Positions 20,565-32,479 of a stretch of DNA of 64,000 nucleotides are shown one piece after another. The notes under the pieces are model-generated. The model did not search any database and had not been told where the DNA came from. It saw only the letters and a list, made by a program, of their open reading frames with translations. The position numbers and the translations under genes are program-made. This DNA comes from Nothophaeocryptopus gaeumannii. Taxonomy: Eukaryota; Ascomycota; Dothideomycetes; Mycosphaerellales; Mycosphaerellaceae. The stretch spans positions 1,798,001 to 1,862,000 of the forward strand of contig JASISA010000025.1 in NCBI GenBank assembly GCA_031771865.1. Reading direction: 5' to 3'. The number at the start of each line of letters is the position of its first letter. Positions within the stretch are counted from its first letter, which is position 1.

Positions 20565-21296
20565 AGCAAAGACGGTCGCAACTTTCCTACTTGACTGCTC
20601 CGCTATGTCCTCTTGCCCTCCTCAAACTAATAATGAATGTCTCCTCGCTCTTAGTTGTCTTCGATGAACAACAAACATCCGGATGTAGTGTGACTTGGTC
20701 CAATATTGTTCCACCTCGAAGCTCACCACCAAACCAACACAGCCGCCCTCACTCCCACGTGCAGAGTACCCAGCAAGGTTCGCAGCGGCGGCAGACGTGT
20801 TCGGGATGACAGCTGGTGTTCTTTCTCTTCTTTCACTGATCTTTCTCCGCATTCGAGGGTCCGCCAGATCCTGCAGAATGATGTCGCTAGCGTGCTGGCT
20901 GTATCAATCAATTTGTCGCGTCGCGTGAACCGGAGACCGCGTCAAAGTCGTCAAAGAGAGAGGAGAGAGCGGAGGGAGTAGAGAATGCTCACTCGGGAGG
21001 ACTGACATAGGAGTACCTGGTCTATCTATTCTATCCGCCGACCGTTCGTTAACGTTGATGAGCCTCCCATCAGGACCCAAATAATTTCGATTCTGCAGGA
21101 GGCCGAGACGTACGCCACACCTGCTCAGGGCTCTGATTTCGCTGGTTCGGCTCATCTGAGGGCCGAACATGTCTCCCGGCTCTCCAATGTCTTACACATG
21201 AACGCCTCTCTCCTTTTGGCTTTTGGGCTCGCTTCTTGATGACTTGATGACCTTTGACCAGCTCCTACGCTGATGTACAACACCCAGATGTGGCCC
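20565..21296. other. intergenic
   Basis: This is the promoter side of the histidine-phosphatase gene and the 3' flank of the nucleotidase gene. I see no supported frame or RNA gene. Confidence 0.4.
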
Positions 21297-23500
21297 TTAC
21301 GATGCTGCGGCAGGAGCACCGCCGCCGATCATTTTGATCCGGCCCTCGGTCCGCGGAGCAATGCCCCTCGTCCAAGAAACCGCCAAATCATCGCCCTTCT
21401 GCTCACACATACGCGCATTGCCTGGCAGGCCAGCCACTCGCCACCACTTTCGCATCACCTTGCGCATGAGCATCAACTCGCGCTCACGGCCTGTATCCTT
21501 CGCAGCGTGCTCGTGGTCGTGGTCATCTTCGCTGTCCGTGTCTGCGGTCGAGTTCTGATGCCTCGCCTTCCGGGACTTGGCGGGCCGTGATGCAAGATCT
21601 TGTGCGGTGCCGACGAGAGACTTTCGGCTGTCGCCATTGGTATGAAGCTGCTCCTCATGGCCGATTTCCGCAGCTGGCGCAATCTTTTTAGAAGACGGCG
21701 CTTCAATAGGAGAAGCATCTTGGACCGGATGTACCTCGTGTAGGTCCTCGTGGATCCTACCCCAATGGCTCGCCAGGTGCTCGCCAAATTGTTTCCACCT
21801 TCCGAGCACCTTCAGGCTCATGAAGTATTGCCGGAGAATCATGCAGATGAGCATACCATTCTCATCCGAGACGATGCTCTTCGCTTTGCCTCCGTGTTCC
21901 TCAAGCATCAAGCTGGTGAAACCATCTTTGCCTCTGACCATGTAGTCACGAGTGGCCAATTTGTACTCTCGCTCGAGCTCAACAGCCTTCCCACCGATCT
22001 TGACACTGGAACAACGCTTTCCTTCAGGCTTGCTCGGGTCGAACACAAACTGTATATTTGAGACTTGCGGGAAGCGACCTTCCAAGGCAGGATACTTTCC
22101 TACCGAATTTTCAAGCGCCTCCACAATTTGCTGGCCAGTAACCTGAATGACGACGCAAGGATCCTCAAATGGAAAGCAATTCATCATATCCTTCACGCGC
22201 AGCACGCCTGGCGGATAGATTTGGTCTCCTCTTATGGTCCCAGCCGCCATAATGCAACAATCTGCTCCGTAGTGGAATCGCATGAGGTCGCAGACAAAGT
22301 TGCCGAGATTCGACTCCTTCGTCCTCACAGTCGTAAACCGAGCATCCAGCGGCGCGGAGGTATATCCAATCGGCTTCTCCAGCTTCGGACGTAGAGACGC
22401 CGTAATGCTCTCCACCATCGCAACAGCTTTCGGATTCTCTGGAATCGAAGAAACGACATCTCGGCGGATGATATCAAAGTCCCAGCCGTTACTGCCATTC
22501 GTCTTCCGCCGACATTCGAGGTAGGAGAGCTGTTTGAAATCCGTCCCAGAGCGAAGCAAATGCGTCTCGTTGACAATCGAATGGGCGTAGTAATGATCAT
22601 GTCCTCCCAGCACAATGTCCACCACTCCCGGCCGCAACTTCGTAGCCAGCTTATCATCATTCGGTTGTCGTTGGTGACTGACCACGACCACCATTTCCGC
22701 CCCTTCATCCCTCAACTTCGGCGCAATCTCCGCTACCGTTGCGCTCGCAGAGAGATACTTCAAGTTAGGTGGTAACGTATTAATCGTGTCGAGCCATTCC
22801 CTCTCCACAACTCCAATGACTCCGATTTTAATCCCATTACTGCTCTCCAACATGACACTCCTCTCGCATTTCCCTAACGGCATCTCCTCTCCCAGAGCCG
22901 GATCGAGTACATTTGCACACAACCAAGGAAACCGACACTGCTTCGCCAAGTACATAAACTGCTCCACCCCAAAATCCAAATCATGATTTCCCAGACACGC
23001 AACATCAGTCTTTAAATCATTCAACGGCTGGACCATATGCTTCCCCTTCGTAACAGAAGACTCCAGGGAGGGATTGAAGGCATCTCCGGAGAAGAAAGTG
23101 AGGAGTTCGGGTTGCGAGGCATATTTGGGGTTGTTGGAACGGTACGAATCGCAGAGGGTTTGAAAACGGGCTATGCCTCCGACGGGTTCGCGGGAGCCTG
23201 GTTCGACGTGGTAGACGTCGTTGTAGTGAAGGAAGCGGAGGTCTGGTGGAGAATCCAGGGAGCGGCCAGAGGAATAGGTTGTTGATTCTTGAGCTAGTCA
23301 GTTGATGAAGTTCAATTGCAAGCTTTGCCGCCTGTATGTTGCTTCATAATGTGTATCTGAGCTCGTAGTCTTGAAGTGTTTCTGGGATTCACGAACTGGT
23401 GTGGCTTGCCCATGGGAAAAGGAACATGGATAGGGTTCTGGACTTCTTCAAACATACCACTAGAAATGGCATTTCCATTCGCACTTCCATTGCTCGCCAT
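21297..23500 (-). CDS. 5'-nucleotidase/UshA-type metallophosphatase
   Basis: Exon 1 (23500-23458) and exon 2 (23293-21297) join across a 164 nt intron (23294-23457, GTATGT...GACTAG), giving 679 aa. The N-terminal calcineurin-like phosphoesterase domain has LHYNDVYHVE, FSGDAFNPS, LGNHDLDFG, VVSHQRQ and GGHDHYY, all five metal-binding blocks. The C-terminal 5'-nucleotidase domain has SNLGNFVCDLMR and the substrate region ATRDYMVRGKDGF. There is no signal peptide, so an intracellular enzyme is likely, unlike bacterial UshA. The last 130 residues are charged and family-specific. The long intron makes exon 1 less certain than the rest. Confidence 0.88.
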
Positions 23501-24826
23501 ATTGTCTGTAGTTGTCGAAGGAAGGTGTGTTTCGGTGTGGCGCACCCAGGTGCGAATGGAAGTGCCGCCCGCAGCGTATCTCAGGAATGCTTCTCAAACG
23601 CCGCGGGCTGTTCAGAGGCGAAGATAAAAGATGGCGGATGAGATGATGTATGAGCCAAAGAGAAGAGAAGCAATTAGGCGCTGACAACAAACGATTATCT
23701 CAGCAGCTTGTCACCAGGGGAGGTTGGTAGTCACGATGAAACGAAGGTCCGCCTTGTTCCTAGGTTCTGGATGTGCCTGCCAAGCGGATTGATTGAGGCG
23801 GTGCATATGCAAGCGCTCCGCGAAACGCCGGAGCACAGACCATAGGCCCAAGACAGTCGTTTTGAACGACCACTCAGTCTTCAAAGTCGAAGCTATCATA
23901 GGCAACGGTACTCACTATCTACGACTATACGCTCGATAGAGTTGGCTATAACCCCAGGCTTCGAAGACATACCATATCATATAATCCATTCCAGACACGT
24001 ATCAGTTCGGTTGAGGCAGCACCTCGGACGACTTGACGACCTTTCCTCGACCATTACGAATCTCTGCGGCCGACCTCCATGGCTATCAGCGTCGAGAAAC
24101 TTGGTCAGAGCCCTCAGATGCTGGCCTTTGCCCAGCAGTCTTGTCCAACATCTCGACTATCAAACGGCTCGCAATAGTTTGGTCCAGCAGCATGACATCG
24201 GCTGCTCGCGAAGAGTCGAGGGCTCGCCGGGAAAGGGCGAGATATGAGTTGCATTGTGGGTATTCAGTCCACCTCTCGTTGCTCTCGGTGACCGTGCAAA
24301 TCCGGACGAGATTGGTTCGGTGGCGCCTGCGAGGCTCACAAGTCGGGCCCGTTATCCGTTCTGACGACATGCGGGCATTCAACAGACATGTGGTCGTCCT
24401 CGAAGTCAAGAAAGTGAAGTAGCCTCGATAGATGATGTGCTCCTGGTCCGGATTTGAGCATCTGGCTTTCCTCCGCAGAAATGCGACTTGAGGTTAGCTC
24501 CCATCACGGACCGCGCTGCCCGTACGATTGCGAGTGAAGGATCGCTTTGTCCGATCCTTCTGCTCCACTCGGGATTGGTGGTGAGTTCAGAGGCGCAGCA
24601 CGATGGAGACAATGCTTGGAGCTGAAGGTGTTAGAGCCGCACGAGTTGTTGGCAAGTTGTTGGACCAGGTCTCGAAGTTCCATCTCCCGGCGATAATAGC
24701 AAGCAATCCCGTTTGGTCTCTGCGGTGAATGAAAGTGATAAAAGGACCAAGCCCGTAGCTCTTTGCCGTCAACATATCGTCAACAACTTACCATCTTTTC
24801 AACTTACAACAGCTCTAACTTCAAAC
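23501..24826. other. intergenic
   Basis: About 1.3 kb lies between divergent genes. A minus frame at 24086-24409 and one at 24406-24612 have somewhat protein-like composition but no recognised motif, start context or splice structure. I call no gene. Confidence 0.35.
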
Positions 24827-25873
24827 ATGTCCAGCTCCAATTACATCAAGAACGTTGCCATTGTCGGCGCAGGAGGCAACTCCGGTAGCTACATGGTCGA
24901 CGAGCTCCTGAAGACAGGAAAACATACCGTCACAGCCATCTCCCGCATGGACAGCCAGAGCAAGCTTCCAGACGGCGTCGAAGTCGCTCGTATCGACTAT
25001 GGCAAACAAGAGACCATTGTCGAAGCTCTCAAGGGCCAGGATGCACTCATCATCACCATGAACGTGTTCGCAGATAAGAGCCAGCAGAAGTCGCTCATTG
25101 ATGCAGCCGGCGAAGCTGGTCTCAAGTGGATCTTGCCGAATGAGTGGGCTCCGGACACAGATCGGGAGGATGTCGTTAAAGATGTGAGCATTTTCCAGGG
25201 CCAGGTGGCCACACGCAAATATCTCGAGGATGCTGGCAAGAGCAATCATCTGGCCATGGCGTGCGGATTCTGGTATGAGTGGTCTATGTCGATGCCACCA
25301 GCGTATGGGTTCGATTTGAACAAGAAGGAAGTCACCTTCTTCGATGAGGGTGAGACTAAGATCTCAACGTCAACGTGGCCACAGGTCGGCCGCGCGGTGG
25401 CATCTCTCCTCAGTCTCCCGATCAAGCCAGAGGGCTCCAACAAAGAGGCTTCTCTTGAACACTTCAAGAACAAGCTCGTCTACGTCAACTCCTTTACCGT
25501 CTCTCAGAGGGACATGTTCGAATCAGTCCTTCGTGTGACGGGCGACAAGGAGAGTGACTGGAAGATCTCCAAGGAGCCTGCAGAGCAACGCTACAAGGGC
25601 GGCCTTGAGGCGATGAAGACGGGTGGTAAGTAAAATTGAGTCAGCTGTCATGAAGACCACCACTGACACTTGCCAGATCACATCGGCTTCGCAAAGATGA
25701 TGTATACCAGAGTCTTCTATCCGGATGGTAATGGTGACTTTGAATCGACCAGGGGAACTGCCAACAAAGTGCTCGGTCTGCCGATGGAAAACATTGACGA
25801 CGCGACAACGCGTGCCATCCAGAAGGCGAAGGAGATTTCTTGGCAAGGCACTTCGACCGAGAATCTGAAGTAG
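24827..25873 (+). CDS. NmrA-like/isoflavone reductase-type NAD(P)-binding protein
   Basis: Exons 24827-25625 and 25677-25873 are separated by a 51 nt intron (GTAAGT...GCCAG), giving 331 aa. The start MSSSNYIKN at 24827 is preferred over the in-frame upstream codon at 24713, because the Rossmann fold begins at once. The motif is GAGGNSGSYM, followed by SRMDSQSK where NADP-preferring relatives carry basic or polar residues. PNEWAPDTD matches the active-site loop region of fungal NmrA/PCBER-like proteins. Members act as oxidoreductases or as redox-sensing regulators, and the sequence does not decide which. The protein is predicted to be cytosolic. Confidence 0.85.
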
Positions 25874-26458
25874 GTGCGATACTATTCGGTCAGATGTCAA
25901 AGACGATGGAGTGAGATCTGTAGAACAATCTAGCTTTTGATAGACAAACAGCAACATGGATTGGGAGGACGCGCTTCCTTGCTTTCGAGGGTAGTTTCTG
26001 CCAATCAACGTTCAGTACCTGCCATTTCGTTTCACTTGCCACAGGCGCTAGTAGCGGCTATTGGAGGGCCATGCATATGCCCCTCGGCGTCGCCTTTCAC
26101 GCAGACGCAGGGCCAACTCGAAGGACTGGTGCGCCATGGCCGCGAGCAGGTCACGGTCAGGTCCCGCTGAGAGTCCTTGCTTGTTGTTACAACATCTGAA
26201 CGCGATCCGCTGAATCGACTTGTCCCTGCTGTAGTTCCTGTAGACAGTAACAGCATACGCATCGCGACATCGGACTGGGTCGAAGAAGATTATAGAAGCG
26301 CGTAGGGAGCTGTGTGTAGGGCAACAGGACCAAGAAAGAGATGCAGTGAGGAGAACAGCAGCGAGTCACTGGGAATGCGCCCGATTCAGTACAGTTCGCG
26401 ATCGTATCGAGACAGGCGCAAAGTCGCACGAAGATAGAAGGACACGACCCCAGGAAGC
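25874..26458. other. intergenic
   Basis: This is the 3' flank of the NmrA-like gene and the promoter of the BTB gene. No supported coding frame is present. Confidence 0.4.
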
Positions 26459-28114
26459 ATGGTATCGCATCATCCGCCGCCGTACTCAGACCTCGCATAC
26501 GCTCCCTCGGAACCGCCTCGAGCTCCAGCTCCCAGAGCAGCATCCGTAACATCAGGCCGCTCGCATACCAGACGGCATAGCTCGCGACACGCCCGATCTC
26601 ATCATGGCGGATCCAGCCATCTTCCACAAAACGAGTTCCCGGTCTTTTCGCATACCGGAGATGTCGAGATCATAGTGAAGAGCGAGAGCGGGCGGAAAGA
26701 GAACAAATATCTGCTTCACAGGTTGATCTTGAGTCAGTGCTCGGGCTTCTTTGAGGCTGGGACGAGGGCAGAATGGAGCGGACGAGCTTTGGAAGACGGC
26801 TCAGGTCCAGGTGGAGGCTTACCGCGAATCAGCGAGAATGAGAGTGTAACAGCTGGGAGCAGTTCGCGAACGAGCAGTCAAGAGCGGAGACCGTCTCTCG
26901 AACAAGGCCGACGAAGATGGCGCTACGAGTTGGACTGGAACGCTGCCGGAGAAGACGACATGCCGATGTTGGTGCAGAAAGATGGCGGGCCAGGCTCGCT
27001 CTTCGGCGGCGATGGACCTCCTGCAGTGCGCAATAAGCCTCCCACGTCCAACGACAGCTTCTTTCGGAGCATGTCCAACTTCTCTACCATGAATCTGAAC
27101 GAGCGCAATCAGCCAAGCGTGCCAGCTGAATCGGGGGATGAGATCTTAAAAGATTACGACAACCTCTTCAGGACCATGTATCAGTACCCTCCATCGCTCG
27201 ACACGGTGAACATTGCGACAGCATACACGGAGTGCAAGGCGCTCCTGAACTTGGCAGACATGTACGATGTGCTTGAGGTCGTGGGTACCAGAGTTGATCA
27301 CCACCTGTTGCGTTTCGGATCGAGATTATTCAAACAGATTGCGAAATACCCACCATCGTACCTCAAACTCGGCTATATGGCGAGATCGCGCACCATCTTC
27401 ACGGAAGCGCTCATTCACGTAGTAGGACAATGGCCTCTTGCAGCGCCTCAGCTCCGAGGACAAGTCGACACCAATGTGATGGAACTCCTTGAAGACAAAG
27501 TCGACGAGCTCCGGGAGACAGAAGAACGAGTAGAATTCAGACTCTGGCGACTGAGCCTCACCACAAGCAGAGGAGAACGAGTGAGCCCCAACAATGACTA
27601 CCTCAGCTGGATGGCCTTGTCCCTATTCCGGAGCTGGTTCGCAGAGAAGACGACGCCTGCTCCAACTGGGATACTAAAGGACCCAGCAAGACCAGGAAGT
27701 AACGGCAATGCTCAACAAGGCACGCGCTCATCTAGCAGAAGTACGAACCCAACAGTCCCTCAGCGCGTTCCTGTCCCCGGTTCCCAACCCCAGATACAGA
27801 CACAGGCACCTGCGAACACCGGCCGCATATACCGCCTAATCGGCTTTACGGACTCCTCCACATACCTCAACCGCGACGACCTGAAACGTTTCCTGAAAGC
27901 GCCAGGTGCGCAACTAGTGCACGATTTCTACAATCGCGAGAACCTGAAACGATTTGAGAGGAGGGTTGAGGAAGTCAAGAATTTGGCGAGAGATGCTGTG
28001 CAGCCGCTGATGAGAAATTATCTCCAGCTAGATATACGAGATTTGGGGCCTTCGGGATTGGGGTATTTGACGTGTACGAGGATGGAGAGTAGAGATTTGC
28101 CATGGGATGAATGA
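26459..28114 (+). CDS. BTB/POZ domain protein
   Basis: This intronless 551 aa frame begins with a His/Arg/Ser-rich segment (1-60). A BTB-like opening follows: FPVFSHTGDVEIIV, then KYLLHRLILSQCSGFFEAG (about 60-105), matching the fold's first strands and the Hx(F/L)SxxSxxF helix. A low-complexity insertion of about 110 residues (105-220) separates it from the rest of the BTB fold (LFRTMYQYPPSLDTVN, then LADMYDVLEVV). An alpha-helical region follows to the C-terminus. BTB domains dimerise or bind Cullin-3. No Kelch, MATH or zinc finger is present. The specific role is unknown. Confidence 0.72.
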   Translation: MVSHHPPPYSDLAYAPSEPPRAPAPRAASVTSGRSHTRRHSSRHARSHHGGSSHLPQNEFPVFSHTGDVEIIVKSESGRKENKYLLHRLILSQCSGFFEAGTRAEWSGRALEDGSGPGGGLPRISENESVTAGSSSRTSSQERRPSLEQGRRRWRYELDWNAAGEDDMPMLVQKDGGPGSLFGGDGPPAVRNKPPTSNDSFFRSMSNFSTMNLNERNQPSVPAESGDEILKDYDNLFRTMYQYPPSLDTVNIATAYTECKALLNLADMYDVLEVVGTRVDHHLLRFGSRLFKQIAKYPPSYLKLGYMARSRTIFTEALIHVVGQWPLAAPQLRGQVDTNVMELLEDKVDELRETEERVEFRLWRLSLTTSRGERVSPNNDYLSWMALSLFRSWFAEKTTPAPTGILKDPARPGSNGNAQQGTRSSSRSTNPTVPQRVPVPGSQPQIQTQAPANTGRIYRLIGFTDSSTYLNRDDLKRFLKAPGAQLVHDFYNRENLKRFERRVEEVKNLARDAVQPLMRNYLQLDIRDLGPSGLGYLTCTRMESRDLPWDE

Positions 28115-29019
28115 GACGTGTTTTACGGCAAGGGATGAGTACAGTACTACAGCAATGATGACATGAAGTGACGGGCGTATTTTTGGATTGAGTTGAGCGA
28201 TATACCCCCTGAGTCTCGTCTTGACAGCTTGTATCGCATAGCATAGCATACAGAACATGTACCATTTCATTGGCTGCTCAATCCACGGACACCAATGGCA
28301 TGCCAAACTTTGCGCTGTAACAAAGGTCCTGTAAGAGGTCGACTGAAAGTCAGCAGGTTTTCGTGTGGTGCTGTACACGGCGCCCATCGACGTCGGCGCA
28401 TTCGCGACCTCTTTTTTTGGTGCCTGTCAACGAGTTCAGCGTGACTCTGAACGGCTCTTCAACTACGGACACCAACGGCAGTATAAACTATCTCAACTAC
28501 CGATACTGGGTCTACTTCTCAATGGGTACCGCTCGATCCACGTACCGCGCTGCACAAACCGCTTGAGCGGTTACTTGCCTCGCGAGCTCTTTGCCGTCCA
28601 AAATTCGCTTTGCGGACGTTCTGCTGGCTGGGCGCTGGTAGTGGTACACCAGCGGCTGGATGAAGTCAATGGAGTTGGCTCCGTCATTCAGGCATACTTG
28701 GAGAAGGTCTCCCAATCTCAGTAGGCGGATGCGTGGTTATAATGAAGACGCCGAAAGGCAAGCTCTGTAGCGTACCGATCTTCTCATGAAGCAACTGCAA
28801 CGGCGGACCCCACGTGGGCCCCTGAGAGGGCTGTCGGGCGATCCAAAGGAGTGCTCATAGTGTACAGGAATGATGGGCACCATAAGAACTGAACGTGATT
28901 AGTGATAAAGCCGTCCTGTTCCATTTTGAGGCCAATCTAGGCGCCTGTTTCGCTATCAACGCTTCCAATAACAATCATACAAGTACACCTGCATTCTCTC
29001 AACGAGCCTCAAGACCAGC
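28115..29019. other. convergent intergenic region
   Basis: About 0.9 kb of 3' flank lies between the BTB gene (plus) and RTF1 (minus). Frames such as 28365-28724 plus have no protein-like features. Confidence 0.4.
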
Positions 29020-30979
29020 TCAAATCTGGATGTCGATGTCAAGATCAAGACCGCCAATGACATCGTCATCCATAGTCTTCTTCTTGAGCGCACCGATCGG
29101 GCCCTTGACGCCGTTCGAAGAAGGCGGCGCCCGCTTCTTAGGCGTGCTCGTACCGTTCGCAGGCGTGCCAGCTCTGCTGGTGTCGGGGGTGTCCTCGCCG
29201 AACAACTCCCTGTTGGACTGGCGTCTGGCCTGGAGCTTAGCAGCGTTAGCGGCTTGAGCCTCCGCAGCCTTCTTCTTCGTCTGTTCTTCTCGTGCCTTGA
29301 GGATCTTCTTCCGCTCTTCAATCAACGCCTTGCGAACTTCGTGTTGATTCTTGGTTCGGTTGCTGTGGTTCAAGGCGGCTAATTGATCGGATCGCGCGTG
29401 TGACGAAGGCTTTGCTGGGCTGGGTTTGACTTTGACATGGCCGTTAGCCGCGCCATTCTCCAGCGCCTCCATCTCGGCTTCGCATCTGGCGATCTCCTCC
29501 TCATCCATGTTCTGCTCGGCTTCAGCGCGGCGGCGAGCGATGTCCTTGCGCTTTTGCTGTGCCTGGTAGACTGGATCGTGTTTTCGCACGATAGCCTTCT
29601 GCTTATTGAACTTCATCTGCAAGGTGTCTTCGGTGAAATTCGTGTTTAGCAGGCCATGAATGTCGTCTACCTTGCGGCTGAGCCATTTCCGACTCGGTAG
29701 GCGCGCATTCTCCTTCTGTAGGGTCTCGGTAAAGCGCTGGAATTCGGCGTCCGAGAACTTGCCATCTGAGCAAGCGTGGAACGGCCATGGCTTCTCTGCA
29801 GAGCCTTGAGCAACGATAGCGTATTGGTCCGTGGTAAAGTGCTTGCCGGAGGCATTCTCCATCTGGTAGGGCTTGCCTTCTGTGAAGCCTTTGATTTGGG
29901 TCATGCGGTACATGTTCTGGCCAGTCTCCCTGTTCACGCCGATGCTGACACGGGCGAAGCAGCCTGTGATGGCCTTTTCGAAGTCGGGGTAGAAGCAGAC
30001 CTTAGCAAAGGCAGTGCGACCGAGTCTGCAGCGATCGAAATCCTGGATCTCGGCTGGTGGCTCATCCTTGCGATCAGGCTCAGCCCACTCGACCTCGCTC
30101 TCACCCTCTGCATCTTGCTCGGAGCCGACTGATGGGGAGCGCGTATCTCTGCGGTCGCGAGTAGCCGCCTGACGATCTCTCTGAGCGCCCTTCTCTTCTC
30201 GCGCTTGTCTGTAGACGTCCAAAGCAGTGCGCTTCTCCGTCTTGGGTCTTGTGCTTCTGCGATTGTTGTCCTCATCAAGTTCGGCAGCGGCTGCCTTTCT
30301 CTTTTGCTTGCCCGCAGCGAGCGTCTTCTTGAGCTGCAAGTCTTGCTGCCGCCGGGTCATCTCCTCTGCGCGCTCGGCCAGGATCTCTTCTCGCTGGATT
30401 TCAGGCAGACCCAGAACGTAGTTGCGGTCATCGTAACTCATGTACTTGCCCTCGATCGGGAACATCGAGGCGTGTTCCTCATCCTCGCCAGGCGCATCGG
30501 CCACTCCGTCTAGATCATCTGCGCCGCGTGCGCTAGGTGATTCGGGTGGTGACAGAGATCTGTTGCGCAGCCAGTCAGCGGCGGAGTCCATCTTTGCCGA
30601 GGGCGTTGGGGAAGGTAGGAGCTGCGGGCGTGGCATGTTGGGTTTGGGTGGGTATGTTGGTGCAGGTGTCCAGGTGGATGTAGGTTGGAGTTGTGGAAGA
30701 AGTGTAGAAGAAGAGAGAAGGGCGAACTTACGCTGCGTCATCCTCGTCTTCGCTCTGCTGCCTCGCCTTCCGCTTGCCCCGCCGGCCCTTCACTTTCTGC
30801 GCAACGCCTCTCCGCCGCTCGGGAGGCTCTTCTGCCTTCTCCACACTCTCTTGAGCCTCCTGACTAGGAGAGCGGTCTTCTACGACCTGTGTCTGATCGA
30901 GCTGGTCGAAGTCGTCGCCGTCGTCGCTATCGCTGTCCCCAACCATACCGAGGAGCTCCTGATCGAGATCGTCCGCCAT
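29020..30979 (-). CDS. RTF1: Paf1-complex subunit Rtf1 (Plus3 domain)
   Basis: Exon 1 (30979-30732) encodes the acidic N-terminus MADDLDQELLGMVGDSD and RRGVAQKVKGRRGKRKA. The downstream exon ends at 29020. The donor is GTAAGT at 30731. The phase-correct acceptor is CAACAG ending at 30560, which puts the intron at 30560-30731, though the exact acceptor is less certain. PIEGKYMSYDDR and LPEIQREEILAERAEEM form the histone-modification region that promotes H2B ubiquitylation. The Plus3 domain (FDRCRLGRTAFAKV onwards) binds phosphorylated Spt5. A charged coiled coil follows. Rtf1 is a nuclear transcription-elongation factor. Confidence 0.9.
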
Positions 30980-31545
30980 CTTGAATGTCTGTCCGTGCTT
31001 CGAAGTGTCGGCTGAAGTGAAGTGTCCCGGTGTCTTTGAACTTGTGAAATCGCGTGAATCGGACTTTATCGATGGTTAGATCGGTGGAATGATGATTGCG
31101 GTGGATGGATTAAAATCAAAGAAAGATTCGAAGGTCGAAGGCGCAGCTACGGCGGGGAGTGCGAAGTCACTTCGAACAGGACATGGTGTAGTGGGCCTGT
31201 CGTCGGTCGTCGATCGCTTGAATATTGTCAAATGAGTTCTCACAAGACAGAATAGATTAATAGCGCTGGGTTGAAGGTGGTGAAGTTGGAGGTCGAAAGG
31301 ACGCGCTGCGCTCCCAGCACGTGAAAGCTTAAACGAGGTTGCAGACAGGGGTAGGAGCCGCTAAAACGGCCCGTAGGTGGATCCCTGTTGTCGTGACGTC
31401 GAGAATCGAACGTCTGGAGCTCGAGACTTTCACATGCGACTTCTCTTGACGCCTCTAGTGCTTTCTTTGTCTTGAGCAACAACGCCGACTGATTGGGTTG
31501 AACTCATAGGCTCCAGAATCGTATCCATCACTGTTCGTGTTCACC
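30980..31545. promoter_or_regulatory. divergent promoter between RTF1 and COQ7
   Basis: The 566 bp between the two divergent start codons must hold both promoters. I see no defined TATA box and no extra gene. Confidence 0.4.
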
Positions 31546-32289
31546 ATGGCACTCACAACGCTCAAGCTGCCACTAAAAGCACGCCTCTCGCCATTGGCCT
31601 TCCAACTGCAAGCCCGCAATGTCTGCCGACGAACATTCGCTTCCTCATCCCGACTTCAGATACAAGAAGAGAAAGAGCCAGAAGGCATGAAGCATAAGAG
31701 ATCAGCAAGACAAAAGCCTCTCTCCAAAGCCCAAAAAGAGTTCCTCGACTCCGCCTTACGAGTCAACCAAACAGGCGAACTCGCAGCAACATTGATCTAT
31801 ATCCAACAAACACCACCCATCATCAAAGCACACCCACATCTCCGACCTCTCATGAAACACATGTACGATCAAGAAGCGGGACACTTCACTAAGTTCAACG
31901 AGATGCTTGCGAAGCATAGGATACGGCCGACTGCGATGTACCCGGTCTGGTACGCAGCAGCTTCTGTCTTGGGCTGGAGCACCGGCGTCTTGGGAAGAGA
32001 AGCTGCAATGTCATGCACAGAAGCTGTAGAGACTGAGATCGGAGATCATTACAACGCTCAAGTACGAGAGTTGCTGGCTTGGTTCAAGGATATGGAAGAG
32101 AAGGGCGAAGAGCCGGGTGAGGAGTTGAGGGCGTTGTTTCAGGATATTAGGAGGATAAGAGATGAGGAGCTTGAGCATCTGGATCTTGCTGTGGAGAAAG
32201 ATGCGAAGGAGGCGAATCCGTACGAACTGTTGACGGGGGTCATTCGAGCTGGCTGTCGAGGGGCGATTTGGGTCAGTGAGCGAGTTTAG
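31546..32289 (+). CDS. COQ7: 5-demethoxyubiquinone hydroxylase, mitochondrial (Coq7/Cat5)
   Basis: The product is 247 aa from ATG 31546 (CACCATGG context). A basic presequence with RRTFASSS suggests matrix targeting. The di-iron carboxylate core is complete: NQTGELAA, YDQEAGHFTKF (ExxH), EAVETEIGDHY and the second ExxH in RDEELEHLDLA. The enzyme hydroxylates demethoxyubiquinone in the penultimate step of ubiquinone synthesis, within the inner-membrane CoQ synthome. The gene has no intron. Its stop is followed by the 139 bp repeat array. Confidence 0.95.
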   Translation: MALTTLKLPLKARLSPLAFQLQARNVCRRTFASSSRLQIQEEKEPEGMKHKRSARQKPLSKAQKEFLDSALRVNQTGELAATLIYIQQTPPIIKAHPHLRPLMKHMYDQEAGHFTKFNEMLAKHRIRPTAMYPVWYAAASVLGWSTGVLGREAAMSCTEAVETEIGDHYNAQVRELLAWFKDMEEKGEEPGEELRALFQDIRRIRDEELEHLDLAVEKDAKEANPYELLTGVIRAGCRGAIWVSERV

Positions 32290-32479
32290 ACTTATCTCCA
32301 GTCTGCTCTGCTTTCAAGTCACTGCACGATGACTTTCAGTCAACCTCAAACCTCTTCGCTCTTTCGGGAGCGACTTTCGACGAAATATGCAACCTTATCA
32401 CCTGCTTGTTGGTTGAGCAAAGCCCCAATCTCAGGTATCTCTGCATCGTTACGAATGCAGCTCTCGCCATTCATAGCCA

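Noticed and set aside
31385..31410. Possible tRNA T-arm (GTTCGATTC on the minus strand)
   Set aside because: The flanking bases do not form a 5 bp T stem, and no acceptor or anticodon arm is visible in the right place.
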